From Acidobacteriota bacterium (GTDB lineage: Bacteria > Acidobacteriota > Terriglobia > Bryobacterales > Bryobacteraceae), in NCBI GenBank assembly GCA_018268835.1, contig JAFDVU010000008.1, positions 1-64,000 of the forward strand: a stretch of DNA of 64,000 nucleotides. The letters run 5' to 3'. The position numbers were made by a program, and so were the translations under genes. Below are positions 17,763-29,531 of the stretch, one piece after another (within the stretch, counting starts at the first letter, position 1; each line of letters opens with the position of its first letter). The notes beneath the pieces are model-generated. The model did not search any database and was not told where the DNA came from. It was given only the letters and a program-made list of their open reading frames with translations.

Positions 17763-18437
17763 TCACTCTGCCGTCTTGGGCACCAGTCGCAGGGCGCGTT
17801 CGGACTTCATGCTCCCCACGAGCTTTTCCCGCAGGGCCTCGCGGCCGCGCAGGATCCGGGACTTGACCGTCCCCAGAGAGGCTCCGATTACTTCCGCGAT
17901 CTCCTCGTAGGAGAGGTCCATGATGTCTCTCAACACCACCGCCTCGCGGAAAATCGGATTGATTTGTTCCAGTGCTGCTTCGATCATCACGTGCTGTTCG
18001 TGGTCCGAGGCTACATCATAAGGGGAACGGCTGCCGTCGGGGATCATCTCCTTCCAATCGCGGGCGTCATCCGGTGTATAGTCGAGTTCCACTTCACGGC
18101 GCCGGTGACGGAAAAACCAGCGGCGGGCGTTGTGGGCTTCGTTCACCGTGATGCGGTATATCCACGTTTTCAGACTGCTTTGGCCGCGGAAATTGCCGAT
18201 GTTCCGAAATACTTTGATGAAAACTTCCTGTACCACGTCGCAGGCTTCACCCTGATCGTCGAGGAGACGCAGTGCCAGAGCGTAAACCGGCTGCTGGAAG
18301 CGGTGGATCAGCTCCTCATACGCGGATTCGGAGCTCTCGCGGAGGGCGTCCACGAGCCGCAAGTCCTCGAGGTCGAAGGACTCCGCCGTTCTTTCCGAGT
18401 TCAGATCGAAGATCGAGATCGGCACCGGCAGCCTCAC
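17763..18437 (-). CDS. ECF RNA polymerase sigma factor (RpoE-like)
   Basis: 224 residues. Region 2 is SAYEELIHRFQQPVYALALR with DVVQEVFIKVFRNI; region 4 is LSYEEIAEVIGASLGTVKSR, the DNA-binding helix-turn-helix. The start is a GTG at 18437. The immediately downstream zinc-finger anti-sigma gene supports the call. Between regions is an Asp/Arg-rich linker (YTPDDARDWKEMIPDG). Target promoters cannot be assigned. Confidence 0.96.
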   Translation of the reverse strand: MRLPVPISIFDLNSERTAESFDLEDLRLVDALRESSESAYEELIHRFQQPVYALALRLLDDQGEACDVVQEVFIKVFRNIGNFRGQSSLKTWIYRITVNEAHNARRWFFRHRRREVELDYTPDDARDWKEMIPDGSRSPYDVASDHEQHVMIEAALEQINPIFREAVVLRDIMDLSYEEIAEVIGASLGTVKSRILRGREALREKLVGSMKSERALRLVPKTAE

Positions 18438-18495
18438 ATTTTGCCTGGCTTCAGGCTATCAGGAAAGAGCTTGCCTTGCAAAGGAGTAGACACCT

Positions 18496-18523
18496 CGCGG
18501 GGCCGGAAAGTTCCCGCCCCGCG
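18496..18523 (-). terminator. Strong hairpin downstream of the chemotaxis receptor gene
   Basis: Arms CGCGGGGC and GCCCCGCG pair perfectly, and inside them GGAA/TTCC can pair after one C-C mismatch. It lies 25-52 bases past the MCP stop on the minus strand. No long T-tract follows, so it could be a weak terminator or an mRNA 3' stabiliser. Confidence 0.45.
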
Positions 18524-18547
18524 CAAGTGGTTGATTCGATGAGCCGT

Positions 18548-20092
18548 TTACTCCAGCGGGAAGGCTGCGTGACCGCTCTTGCCCAAGCCCTTCTGACGGG
18601 AGCCGCCGGCGGACACCAGATTGTGGCTGGTGTGCCGGACTTCCGTACCGTGAGTCTCCGTGGCTCCGACCATGGCGTTGAGATCCTCGACCAGACGGCT
18701 GAGGCTTTCCGCCTGAGACGCCAGTTCGCTCCCGGCCGAGGCGCTTTCCTCGGCGCTGGCGGCGGTGGACTGCGTCACTTTTTGCATCTGGGCCACCGCG
18801 CCGGCGACCTGTTCTATCCCCCGTGCCTGCTCGTCGCTGCCGGTACGGATTTCTTCGACCAGCAATTTGACCGCGGCACTCTGTTCGGTGATCCCCCCGA
18901 TGGCTTCGGACACTTCGGTGATCCGGGAGCCGCCCTCACGCGACCGCGAGATCGATTCCTCGATCAGTTCCGCCGTGTTGCGGGCGGCATCGGCACAGCG
19001 CTGAGCCAGGTTGCGCACTTCGTCGGCGACTACCGCGAATCCCATGCCCGCTTCGCCGGCGCGCGCCGCTTCCACCGCGGCATTCAGCGCCAGGATGTTG
19101 GTCTGGAAAGCGATCTCGTCGATCACCTTGATGATGCGCGAGATCTTGTCACTCGATGCGGTGATTTCCTTCATCGAGCGCAACATCTCTTCCATCTTGC
19201 GGTTGGCGCTCTCCACGCTCTGCGCCGTTGAGGCCACGCGCTGCGCGGCTTCCCGGGAGTTTTCGGCGTTCCGCCGCGTCATGGAAGCGATCTCCTCGCT
19301 CGATGCGGATGTCTCCTCGAGCGAAGCCGCCTGCTCGCTGGCTCCCTGCGCCAGGGTCTCTCCGGCACTGGAAATCTGGCTCGCCGCGCCCGCCAACTGC
19401 GTTGCCCCCTCGGAGAGCGATGCCGCCAGGCGGCGCAAATCCCGGTTGATGTTGCGCACCAGGAACAGGACCCCAGCCCCCACCACCAGCGCGACCAGCG
19501 TGAGGAGGATCGCGATCGTGCGGCTGTTGGATGCCGCCGCCACGCTTCGGACGACGTCCGCCGTGTTGACTCTCTTCTGAAATTTACTGAGTTGATCGGC
19601 GTCATTACCGAGACTGTCGTAGAGTTGCGCATCCTTCGAACTCGAAATCCGCGACGCCTCCGCGATATTGCCCGCGCGCAACAGCGCCGAAACCTGGGAG
19701 AACCCCGCGCTCCACTGGTCGACGTCGCTGTCGGTCTTGTCCAGCACTTCCCTGGTTTCGGCCAGCGTTGCCAGCGCGTGAAACTCCTGCGCGGACTTCT
19801 TTACCACCGCCAGATTCTCCTGGAACTGCCGCGCGGCGGCTTCCATGTTGGCGCTGTCCTTGTTCGACGCGAACATGATCATCCCCCGCTCCGCGGCCGC
19901 CATGTCGGACTCGGCCGTATTGATGAGTCCGGCCAATTCCATCTTGCGTGCGCTCTGATTGCCGAGTACGCTCAATGTCGCTTCCATGCTACTCATGGCG
20001 CTGAGCGAGGACCAGCCCAGAATCACCAGCAGGAGGATGATTGCACCGAAGCTGAGCCCCAACTTCTTACCCACTGTCAGTTTCGTTTTCAT
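18548..20092 (-). CDS. Methyl-accepting chemotaxis protein
   Basis: 514 residues. Two membrane segments (about 12-32 and 188-210) flank a periplasmic four-helix-bundle type sensor domain ([13 protein letters not shown] to [12 protein letters not shown]). The cytoplasmic part carries the highly conserved hairpin tip [20 protein letters not shown] plus [15 protein letters not shown], flanked by Ala/Ser/Glu-rich methylation helices. The HAMP linker after the second membrane segment is short or degenerate. ATG at 20092 is chosen over an in-frame start at 20197 because it begins the membrane anchor and has GGGAG six bases upstream. It signals to CheA/CheW, which are not in this window. A FliA-like promoter lies upstream. 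Confidence 0.94.
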   Translation of the reverse strand: MKTKLTVGKKLGLSFGAIILLLVILGWSSLSAMSSMEATLSVLGNQSARKMELAGLINTAESDMAAAERGMIMFASNKDSANMEAAARQFQENLAVVKKSAQEFHALATLAETREVLDKTDSDVDQWSAGFSQVSALLRAGNIAEASRISSSKDAQLYDSLGNDADQLSKFQKRVNTADVVRSVAAASNSRTIAILLTLVALVVGAGVLFLVRNINRDLRRLAASLSEGATQLAGAASQISSAGETLAQGASEQAASLEETSASSEEIASMTRRNAENSREAAQRVASTAQSVESANRKMEEMLRSMKEITASSDKISRIIKVIDEIAFQTNILALNAAVEAARAGEAGMGFAVVADEVRNLAQRCADAARNTAELIEESISRSREGGSRITEVSEAIGGITEQSAAVKLLVEEIRTGSDEQARGIEQVAGAVAQMQKVTQSTAASAEESASAGSELASQAESLSRLVEDLNAMVGATETHGTEVRHTSHNLVSAGGSRQKGLGKSGHAAFPLE

Positions 20093-20215
20093 GAGATCTC
20101 CCGAGGGTGACCGGCAGCGCGAGTACGACGACCCGTAGCTTCGTTGCCCGTCACATGCGCCGTGCGATGTCCGCACGCGTTCGCCGCGTGCGCTCAATGC
20201 GCGCCCTCAGGTGTT

Positions 20216-20243
20216 TTATCGGCGGGATTGGCGGAATCCTTTA
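20216..20243 (-). promoter_or_regulatory. Sigma-28 (FliA)-like promoter of the MCP gene
   Basis: On the minus strand TAAAG, then 16 bases after TAAA, then a perfect GCCGATAA. The FliA consensus is TAAAGTTT-N11-GCCGATAA, that is, 15 bases after TAAA. It overlaps the stop codon of the hemerythrin gene and would give a leader of about 115 bases for the MCP. Confidence 0.55.
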
Positions 20244-20705
20244 GGCGCGAGGCTGCGGCGCCGGAGGCATTCTCCTCAGCGCCGACCACCGGGCCCCAAG
20301 GTCGTGCTGGACTTCCTCGGGGAGTTCGCACTCCGCGATTGCGAAGATGACACCCTCTTCCTTGGCGAAATGCCTGCTGATCGCTTCCACGGTCTGGATC
20401 AGCAAACGCCGCGCTTCTTCCACCAGACCGGCATCCATGGCGTGTTCCAGGCCCGCGCGGATGCGCTGGTGGTCGCTCGGCGGACGCGATCCATCCGGTT
20501 CCGGCGCGGGTTCCGGCAGGTAGCGTTCAATTGCCGGGCGCAGCACCGCGTCCTCGATATCGGCGTGGCTCATCAGCGTCGCCCGCAGAATACGAGCCTG
20601 TGTGCGGATCGACTCGATCCCCACGACCGGCGCCGACTCCTGGATGATGTCGAGCAGCGGGTAGATGGCCCCGTGCTCGCCGCGAAGTGCGTGTGTGATC
20701 TTCAT
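20241..20705 (-). CDS. Hemerythrin-domain protein
   Basis: 154 residues. Residues matching hemerythrin iron ligands are H11 (EHGAIYPLLD), H47 and E51 (HADIED), H79 (DHQRI), and H112 and E116 (HFAKEE). Such cytoplasmic HHE proteins bind O2 or NO at a di-iron site or act in iron/oxygen sensing. It sits upstream of, and in the same orientation as, the MCP gene, so a link to redox taxis is possible but unproven. A CAGGACA ribosome site precedes the ATG. Confidence 0.9.
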   Translation of the reverse strand: MKITHALRGEHGAIYPLLDIIQESAPVVGIESIRTQARILRATLMSHADIEDAVLRPAIERYLPEPAPEPDGSRPPSDHQRIRAGLEHAMDAGLVEEARRLLIQTVEAISRHFAKEEGVIFAIAECELPEEVQHDLGARWSALRRMPPAPQPRA

Positions 20706-20760
20706 TGTCCTGCCCTGACTCCAGCGTACCGTCGCGCCTGGTCGGAGCCAGTGACTTCGA

Positions 20761-21711
20761 TCACCTGTGCTTTGCCATGTTCGGTTTCGCCGGCTCTTTC
20801 GCCTCTACGTGAGTGCGCCAGGAGAGCCGCAGTTCCTCATCGCCGGAGCGGGCGCTCAGCCGCACCTGCGCCAGCCCGCGCACCTTGGGCGGAACGTTCA
20901 GCGTTAACCTCCAGGCGGCCGAAATGCGCGCTAAGGTTTCGGAAATCGCCTGGGGGATCTCCGCCACCGAGCGGCAGATCGCGGTCCGCCCGCCGGTGGC
21001 GCCTGACAGGGTCTCCAGCCCGTTCTGGTAGGCGCGGTTCAGCCGGTCTCCGCGGTTGTGCAGATGCACGATGAACAGCGGCGCTTCGAGCGCGGCGGTG
21101 GCGTCTTCGAGCTTCGCGATCTTCTCGTCGATCAGCGATTCGGGAAACCGCCGGCTCAGATCGTGCGGATCGCTCTGGTTGATCACCGGATTGGTGTAAT
21201 CCTCGCGGTAACCGTAGATGCTGCTGTCCGTTACATAAAGAACCGACACGCGCACGGGCGACTTGCGCAGGATCCCGTCAGCCAGCGAGAGTGCCTGTAC
21301 CACCGTATCCAGCAGTCCCGGATTGCCCGTTCCGGGGAGATCGCGGATGCCGCTGGTGACCCCCTCGCGGCCGGGCGCCGGGTCGGCGATTGCGTGCAGC
21401 CCGTCCTGCGCTCGCAGCAGCCCCACCCACGCATTGTGCGGGAGTTTGGCGACTTCGGCGATCAGTGCCTCGCGTGCCGGATCGACCAGCGAGGGATTTC
21501 CCGTCACGTCCATCACGAGCAGGATGATCTGATCGCTGGCCGGACCCAACTGCGAGCGGATCGCCGCGGGTTTGCCGTTGAGGGTGGCTTCGAATGCGGG
21601 CCTGGATCCGGAGTTTCCGCCGTCGATCCAGGCGGGGATGGAGAGCGCCGGCTGCGCGCACGCCGTCGCCGCCGCCACCGCCCACAGAACGCCGAGGCGG
21701 ATGGAAATCAA
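20761..21711 (-). CDS. VWFA-related secreted protein (Acidobacteria-type)
   Basis: 316 residues from a TTG start at 21711. AGGAG lies 10 bases upstream, and the start is directly followed by a signal peptide (GVLWAVAAATACAQ). The body is a von Willebrand factor A-like domain: strand QIILLVMDVTGNPSLVDPAR with a DxTxxxS-type variant of the MIDAS motif, VSVLYVTDSSIYGYREDYT, and APLFIVHLHNRGDRLNRAY. The family is abundant in Acidobacteria as a periplasmic or surface protein of unknown role. The Oar-like receptor gene ends 47 bases upstream and the two are likely co-transcribed. The frame is open further upstream, but that part shadows the receptor gene. Confidence 0.82.
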   Translation of the reverse strand: MISIRLGVLWAVAAATACAQPALSIPAWIDGGNSGSRPAFEATLNGKPAAIRSQLGPASDQIILLVMDVTGNPSLVDPAREALIAEVAKLPHNAWVGLLRAQDGLHAIADPAPGREGVTSGIRDLPGTGNPGLLDTVVQALSLADGILRKSPVRVSVLYVTDSSIYGYREDYTNPVINQSDPHDLSRRFPESLIDEKIAKLEDATAALEAPLFIVHLHNRGDRLNRAYQNGLETLSGATGGRTAICRSVAEIPQAISETLARISAAWRLTLNVPPKVRGLAQVRLSARSGDEELRLSWRTHVEAKEPAKPNMAKHR

Positions 21712-21758
21712 TGATGTGCGGCTCCTGAGCCGGACGCGCCCGGCCGCGCGTTTCGCGC

Positions 21759-24530
21759 TCAGAACGTCCACTCCAGGCCCAGTTGGACGACGCGTCCGCC
21801 GTGCGAGCCGATGATGCGTCCGGCGTTGAGGTTGGGCGCGCTCGCCGGGCCGATGTTGGTATCCGGGTAGTTCCAGTTGGCGTGATTGAGGAAATCGAAC
21901 GCGGAGGCGCTCAACTCCAGGGACTGCTCGCCGATGGCCACGCGCTTGTTTACGCTCAGGTCCATCGAGTTGTAACCCGGACCGAGCAGGCCCGGCTCCG
22001 TCGGCGGGCCATTGCCCATGGTGAAATCCGCCGGCTGGCTGAAGGCCGCCGGATTGAACCACAAGCCGGGCCCCGGATTGGCGACACGCGGGTCCACTCC
22101 CGGAACCACATTCACGTTGAGCGTGGCCAGCACATTCCCGGTGTTGTTGAATTCCGGGTGCATGGCCAGTGGCCGGCCGCCATCCCAGTACGTCGACCCG
22201 ATTACGGACCAGCCGCTCACCAGCGGCCGACGCCAGTCCGAAAAATGCAGCAGCGGCTTGCCGGAGCCGAACGGCAGCTCGTAGACGTAGCTCACTTGCA
22301 GGTACTGGGGCGGGTTGGAAGCGGTCAAGGCCCAATCGTTGCGCAGGTTGAAAAAGTCCTGGTTGCCGTAGGGCGCCGAGTAGTCGTCCAACTGTTTCGA
22401 GAACTGGTAGTACGCGGTGAAGGTCAGTCCGATAGAGGCGCGCTTTTCCACCCGCACGAAGCCCGCGTCGCGCTGGTAGCGTCCCGCCGGATACAGGCCG
22501 GACAGATTGAAGCCCGTGAACTGCGGGAACGGCTGCAGCGCCGCGCGGAACGCCTGGTTGTACAGCACGTCGCCCAAGGTCATCGCATCCGGACTCACCG
22601 CGTTGGGATTGGCGGCGCTATTGCCCGCGAGCAGGTCGCGGCCGCCGCTATAGGTGGCGCCGGCGGAAACCAGCATGGCGAAGCGAAACTCGTGCTCGAT
22701 GGAGAACGACGCGGATTGATACACGGGTTCGCGCCCCGTCAGGTCCATGTAATCGGCCACGGCGTTGTCCATGCCGGAAGGGTTAAGGTTGGGAAGCGGC
22801 GTGGCCAGCGGGGGAATGCCCGCGGCAAGGTCCAACGCCGGGCTCAACAGCGTGTTGGGTGAGACGAAGGTCTGGCGCGCGTTAAACCCCTGCGTGGCCC
22901 ACTGGCCGGTGTAGGTCGGGATGCGCCCGTGCTGCCGGCTGAATGCCGCCCGCACCACGGTATTGGCGTTGCCCGGAGGATTCCAGGCGATGCTCACGCT
23001 GGGGTCGAGATCCAGATTCGCGGGGCGCAGTCCGCGCGGGACCCCGTTGCGTCCGGCGAAGACCAGCGCGCCGGCTAGCCCGGTGGCGGGGTCGGTCACC
23101 GCCGGGTCCACCGTGCTCTGGCGATTGTATTTCTCCACGCGCGGCAGGTGCAGCCCCAGATTGAGCCCGGCCGTGACCGTGAGGTTCCTGGTCACCTCCC
23201 AGCGGTCGCTGGCGGAGAGATTTCCGTAAGGGTCGCGGAAGTAAGAAGGAGACACCGTAATCGTGCGTTCCCCGTACTGAGGCAGTCCGAGCAGGAAACT
23301 GGCAAACGGCGTGCCCGTGTCGATGATGCCGGGAAGGCTGGTGAGGCCGGCGGAGAACTGGAAATCGCCGGCGGGAAACGCGGGCGAAAGCGTATTCACC
23401 TGGTGCAGGTCGCCATGGAAGGAGAGGCTGAGAGCGTGCCGCCCGCGCCGCGTGGAGGCGCCGGCGTCGAATTCGTAGGTGTTGCGCGCGTTGCGCGTTT
23501 GCGGATAGGCCGTGCCCATGGAGAGGTAGTTGCCGAGCTGGTAATCGGGGAAGGCGGGCTGGGTGAAGTCGCCGCCTGTGGCGCGGTTGGAGTTGGCGCT
23601 CCATCCCGCGGAATAGACGGTCTGGGGGCTGGCCGTGACGGTGTAGTTCAGCGATGAGCGGAGGGTGGAGAAGTTCTGGTCCGGCGAGGTCGGGCTGGCG
23701 ATGTTGGGAAAGTACTTAGCGGACCCGAGGAATCCGTTGGAGATGGCCGAACTCGACGTAATCCGGTGACGCCGGCGGAAGGGATGGTCGATCTTGATGA
23801 GGAAACCGTCAGCCGTATCGGTCTGCGGCGAGTTGACGAAGTAGTTGTTCTGGAAGAACGGCCCGATACTCGCGTTGGGCATTGGGTACAGCTTGAGCGC
23901 ATCCTGAATGTTGGGCGCGAGGCGGTCTTGCGGGATCGCGTTGCCCGGAAACGGCGTGCGCAGGTACTGAAGGTTGCCGGTGGAGACCGCCTGGTTGGGG
24001 TTGTAGGCGGGGTTGAGCGCCGTGGATGCCGGGTCGTAAACCGGCAGCGGCAATCCGGCCTGGTCCACCGTCCGGGAGAAATCTCCCGTGCGTTCCGGCG
24101 CCGTGGGAATGGTGTGCAGGGAGGCGCGCGAGATCCGTTCGCGGACGCCTTCGTAGGAGACCATCAGGAACGTATTATTCGGGTCGTGAATCAGTTTCGG
24201 GATCAGCAGCGGACCGGCCACGTTGAAGCCGAACTGATTGCGCCGCAGCACACTCTTGTCGCCTCCGTTCTGGGTGACTTCGTGCGGCACGGCGTCCAGC
24301 ATGTCGTTGCGGAAGTTTTCGTACAACCGCCCGTGCCACAGCATGCGCGGGCGCCCTTTCGCAGCGGCCGCCGGGCTGTCGTCGCGCAGACCCCAATCGC
24401 GCGTCAGCACGCGGAATTCCTGCGCGGCGGTAGTCAGGGGATCGGACGGACGCTTGGGCGCGGGGGCGCCACCGCTGGCGGCGGCAACGCACGAAGCGGC
24501 CAGAAGCACCACTTGGAGGGTTCGAGGCAA
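21759..24530 (-). CDS. Short Oar-like TonB-dependent outer-membrane receptor
   Basis: 923 residues with a signal peptide (VVLLAASCVAAASGG). The body matches acidobacterial Oar-type receptors: LRRNQFGFNVAGPLLIPKLI, TFLMVSYEGVRERISRASLH, PTAPERTGDFSRTVD, YLRTPFPGNAIPQDRLAPN, then a long beta-barrel that ends in aromatic VQLGLEWTF. The usual N-terminal carboxypeptidase-regulatory (CnaB-like) domain and most of the plug are missing: only about 75 residues separate the signal from the barrel-like part. The usual length is over 1000 residues. It may therefore be a plug-poor variant. The VWFA gene follows. Confidence 0.88.
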   Translation of the reverse strand: MPRTLQVVLLAASCVAAASGGAPAPKRPSDPLTTAAQEFRVLTRDWGLRDDSPAAAAKGRPRMLWHGRLYENFRNDMLDAVPHEVTQNGGDKSVLRRNQFGFNVAGPLLIPKLIHDPNNTFLMVSYEGVRERISRASLHTIPTAPERTGDFSRTVDQAGLPLPVYDPASTALNPAYNPNQAVSTGNLQYLRTPFPGNAIPQDRLAPNIQDALKLYPMPNASIGPFFQNNYFVNSPQTDTADGFLIKIDHPFRRRHRITSSSAISNGFLGSAKYFPNIASPTSPDQNFSTLRSSLNYTVTASPQTVYSAGWSANSNRATGGDFTQPAFPDYQLGNYLSMGTAYPQTRNARNTYEFDAGASTRRGRHALSLSFHGDLHQVNTLSPAFPAGDFQFSAGLTSLPGIIDTGTPFASFLLGLPQYGERTITVSPSYFRDPYGNLSASDRWEVTRNLTVTAGLNLGLHLPRVEKYNRQSTVDPAVTDPATGLAGALVFAGRNGVPRGLRPANLDLDPSVSIAWNPPGNANTVVRAAFSRQHGRIPTYTGQWATQGFNARQTFVSPNTLLSPALDLAAGIPPLATPLPNLNPSGMDNAVADYMDLTGREPVYQSASFSIEHEFRFAMLVSAGATYSGGRDLLAGNSAANPNAVSPDAMTLGDVLYNQAFRAALQPFPQFTGFNLSGLYPAGRYQRDAGFVRVEKRASIGLTFTAYYQFSKQLDDYSAPYGNQDFFNLRNDWALTASNPPQYLQVSYVYELPFGSGKPLLHFSDWRRPLVSGWSVIGSTYWDGGRPLAMHPEFNNTGNVLATLNVNVVPGVDPRVANPGPGLWFNPAAFSQPADFTMGNGPPTEPGLLGPGYNSMDLSVNKRVAIGEQSLELSASAFDFLNHANWNYPDTNIGPASAPNLNAGRIIGSHGGRVVQLGLEWTF

Positions 24531-24581
24531 CGGTCTGCTTCTATGATACCCCGGCGTCCTGTCCGTCCAGGTTTCGGGACC

Positions 24582-25070
24582 TCAATTCACCTTCGCCGCT
24601 ACCGCCTCCACATCGAACTTGCGCGAGGTCACCGGATCGTCGAAACTCGCCACCGACGTGGCCTTCCCCGGCGGAATCGCCGTCTCGAAGGACAGCCGGA
24701 TCTGCGAGATCGTCGGCGCCGGCGCCGGCTTCTCCTGCGCCACCGAAGTGCTCAGATCGATATCTCCACGCAGCCCGATCTTCCCGTTCGCCGTCTCCTG
24801 CACCGTGCACTCGATGTTCACCCCTACATCCACGTAGGTGAACTGCGTGCTCTGTCCGACCCCGCCGCCGCCCGTCGTCACCGGCACGCGGTTCCCGATT
24901 TTAAAGATCCCCTTGTTTCCGCCGTAGACCAGCATCGAGTACTTGCGCCCGGCCTTGCCCCCGGCGTCGCCCGAATCGCGGATCGTGAAATCCACCTTGA
25001 ACACGTCGCGCTGCGGCTGCGCGCAGAGCGGCGCCGCCAATACCACCGCCAGTAGGAACGCTGTACGCAT
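24582..25070 (-). CDS. Small exported secretin-like beta protein
   Basis: 162 residues with a clear signal peptide (RTAFLLAVVLAAPLCAQ). The mature part is beta-rich (VFKVDFTIRDSGDAG, FTYVDVGVNIECTVQETANG, TISQIRLSFETAIPPGKATS, DDPVTSRKFDVEAVAAKV). The pattern of YVDVGVNIE...G.I.L...I..S resembles the C-terminal beta domain of secretins, but the protein is far too short to be one. Similar small exported proteins are recalled from Acidobacteria; function unknown. It is divergent from the M14-like peptidase. Confidence 0.75.
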   Translation of the reverse strand: MRTAFLLAVVLAAPLCAQPQRDVFKVDFTIRDSGDAGGKAGRKYSMLVYGGNKGIFKIGNRVPVTTGGGGVGQSTQFTYVDVGVNIECTVQETANGKIGLRGDIDLSTSVAQEKPAPAPTISQIRLSFETAIPPGKATSVASFDDPVTSRKFDVEAVAAKVN

Positions 25071-25140
25071 GAGTCAATCCGTCTCCTCGTCCTGATAGAC
25101 GAGTTCCCAACTCCGCGCGTGCAGGGGTTATCTTATACCA

Positions 25141-27979
<2,839 letters not shown>

Positions 27980-27984
<5 letters not shown>

Positions 27985-28011
27985 GAGTGGGGGCGCACTG
28001 AGAGTGGGGCG
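27980..28011 (+). repeat. Short tandem direct repeat at the peptidase 3' end
   Basis: ACTGAGAGTGGGGGCG at 27980 is repeated with one G fewer at 27997. It sits exactly between the peptidase stop and the Oar relic, as expected of a deletion or recombination scar. Confidence 0.5.
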
Positions 28012-28270
28012 GGCCGGCGACATCCACAATATCGTGCTCTCCGGCGGCGTCCGCGCGCCCGGCGTGCAGTACATCTCCGGCTCGCCATTCAAGGACTTCC
28101 AGATTCGCGAGTGCATGAAGATGCAGCTCCGCACCGATTGGGAGGACCTCACCAATACGCCCATCTTCGCCGCGCCGAATACGACCCCGACCAGTTCCGC
28201 CTTCGGCCGGATCATCGCGACCCAGGACGAGCCGCGCCGCATCTTCATGGGCCTCCGCCTCATGTTCTAA
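28004..28270 (+). pseudogene. C-terminal relic of an Oar-like TonB-dependent receptor
   Basis: The last 88 codons of a barrel protein: LRTDWEDLTNTPIFAAPNTT, SSAFGRIIATQDEPRRIFMG and a final LRLMF. This is the standard C-terminus of acidobacterial Oar receptors, where a Phe-terminated last beta-strand follows NLTNTPIF and SSAFGRI motifs. No start, signal or upstream barrel is present, since the peptidase gene ends 20 bases before. It must be a deletion remnant. It fills most of the 307-base space 27985-28291. Confidence 0.8.
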
Positions 28271-28291
28271 TCCGGCTCGGTAGCGCCGCCG

Positions 28292-29281
28292 TCACTCCAG
28301 CCCGAGCACGCGCGCCGGATTCGTCTTCGCCATCCGGTCGATCTCGGCCTGTGTGAATCCGGCCTGCCTGAGCCCCGCGAAGTACGCAACCAGCCCATCG
28401 GGATGAATCGGGTTGGCAGCCTGCCCGAGATCGCTCGCCAGGATGCAGTGCTCCACCCCGACCGCGCGGATCGCCCGGGCGTACTCGGTGAAGGTGAATT
28501 CCCGGTTCGGTCCGATCAGCGCGTTGTATACGAACTCCAGGTACGCGCCCATCGCCGCCGCTTCCTGCATCTGCGCGATCGACATGTGTACCGGCGCGAT
28601 CATCGCGTGCGTCACCACGACGCGGTCCACGCCGGCGCGCCGCGCCTCGCGGATGAGCAGCAGGCAGTCCGCCGCCGAGGAGTGTCCCGTTTCCAGCGTC
28701 AACCGGTGCTTCGCCGCCAGCGCGATCACCTCCTTGACCTCCGGCAGCAGCGCGCCGTTCCGGGACACCGCGACGGAGGGGCGGTCTTCCTTCGAATACC
28801 GCACCTGATTTTCGTTGTCGAATGTCGGCATCCAGACTACGCGGCCGTATCCGCCCTTCATCAGCACCATGCGCTCCACCGCCGCCGGATTCACCCCGCC
28901 CACGGAGCGGTTGAGATCGATTCCGCCGAAGACCTCGATGCCCGGCACGAACTTCTGCACGCTCCACGCCAGCGACGCCGTCGGCTCGTAGTGGTTCTTC
29001 AGCACCAGCGCCCGCATCCCGCGCGCTTTGGCGATCTTCGCCAGTTCGAACGCGTCGATCGATCGCGGCATGCTGTCCGGATCGGCGTGGACGTGGATGT
29101 CGATCACGCCCTCGAGTTGCGCCTGCGCCGCCGCGCACACCAACGCCAGCATCGACGCGAGCACGACCGTTCTTCGCAGCGAACCGGAATGCAATCCGCT
29201 GCAGGGCCGCTCCGTCCAGTACGTTGGATGTGGCAGGTACCGCCGGGAGTATCCAGGCTTCATGGCGGAATATCGTAGCAC
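28292..29281 (-). CDS. DUF6282/amidohydrolase-like metal-dependent hydrolase, exported
   Basis: Up to 329 residues. The TIM-barrel metal motif IDIHVHADPDSM is near residue 66, followed by KNHYEPTASLAW, a Lys/His-rich middle (LTLETGHSSAADCL, VVVTHAMIAP) and LASDLGQAANPIHPDG with the catalytic-type Asp. The order HxH...H...H...D is that of the amidohydrolase superfamily. A hydrophobic stretch (TVVLASMLALVCAAAQAQ) is a likely signal peptide, so the true start may be a TTG near 29190 and not 29281. Substrate unknown. Confidence 0.82.
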   Translation of the reverse strand: MLRYSAMKPGYSRRYLPHPTYWTERPCSGLHSGSLRRTVVLASMLALVCAAAQAQLEGVIDIHVHADPDSMPRSIDAFELAKIAKARGMRALVLKNHYEPTASLAWSVQKFVPGIEVFGGIDLNRSVGGVNPAAVERMVLMKGGYGRVVWMPTFDNENQVRYSKEDRPSVAVSRNGALLPEVKEVIALAAKHRLTLETGHSSAADCLLLIREARRAGVDRVVVTHAMIAPVHMSIAQMQEAAAMGAYLEFVYNALIGPNREFTFTEYARAIRAVGVEHCILASDLGQAANPIHPDGLVAYFAGLRQAGFTQAEIDRMAKTNPARVLGLE

Positions 29282-29402
29282 CGGAAACGCCGCAATTGCA
29301 CTGGTACCGCAAGTTACGGCATGTGTGCTGGAACGCCCTCATCGGGCTGCTCCGCGCGACTAAGTCGGGGAAACTCCTGACGTAATCCCACTTACTCGTC
29401 CA

Positions 29403-29408
29403 TATAAT
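29403..29408 (+). promoter_or_regulatory. -10 element TATAAT of the lanthipeptide-like operon
   Basis: Perfect TATAAT in an otherwise gene-free 250-base region (29282-29531). Only a weak -35 match (CTGACG at 29377-29382, spacing 20) is seen. Predicted transcript start is near 29415, giving a leader of about 117 bases. Confidence 0.55.
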
Positions 29409-29419
29409 CGACCTAGCTT

Positions 29420-29448
29420 GGACCGCGAAATCGATGTGCTCGCGGTCC
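29420..29448 (+). promoter_or_regulatory. 5'-terminal hairpin in the leader of the lanthipeptide-like operon
   Basis: GGACCGCGA and TCGCGGTCC form a perfect 9-base stem with an 11-base loop, starting about 5 bases after the predicted transcript start. It could protect the 5' end of the mRNA or be a protein or RNA control site. Confidence 0.5.
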
Positions 29449-29531
29449 TAAAGGCCCGGGATGCTTGGAGGGGATCGCGGCCCGATACCGCCCCCGCTAT
29501 TCATTCAAACGCCATCTCAGGAGGCAACTGC

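Noticed and set aside
29418..29531. Upstream in-frame extension of the precursor gene
   Set aside because: The ATG at 29532 has a perfect GGAGG site; the extension overlaps the leader hairpin and looks non-coding.
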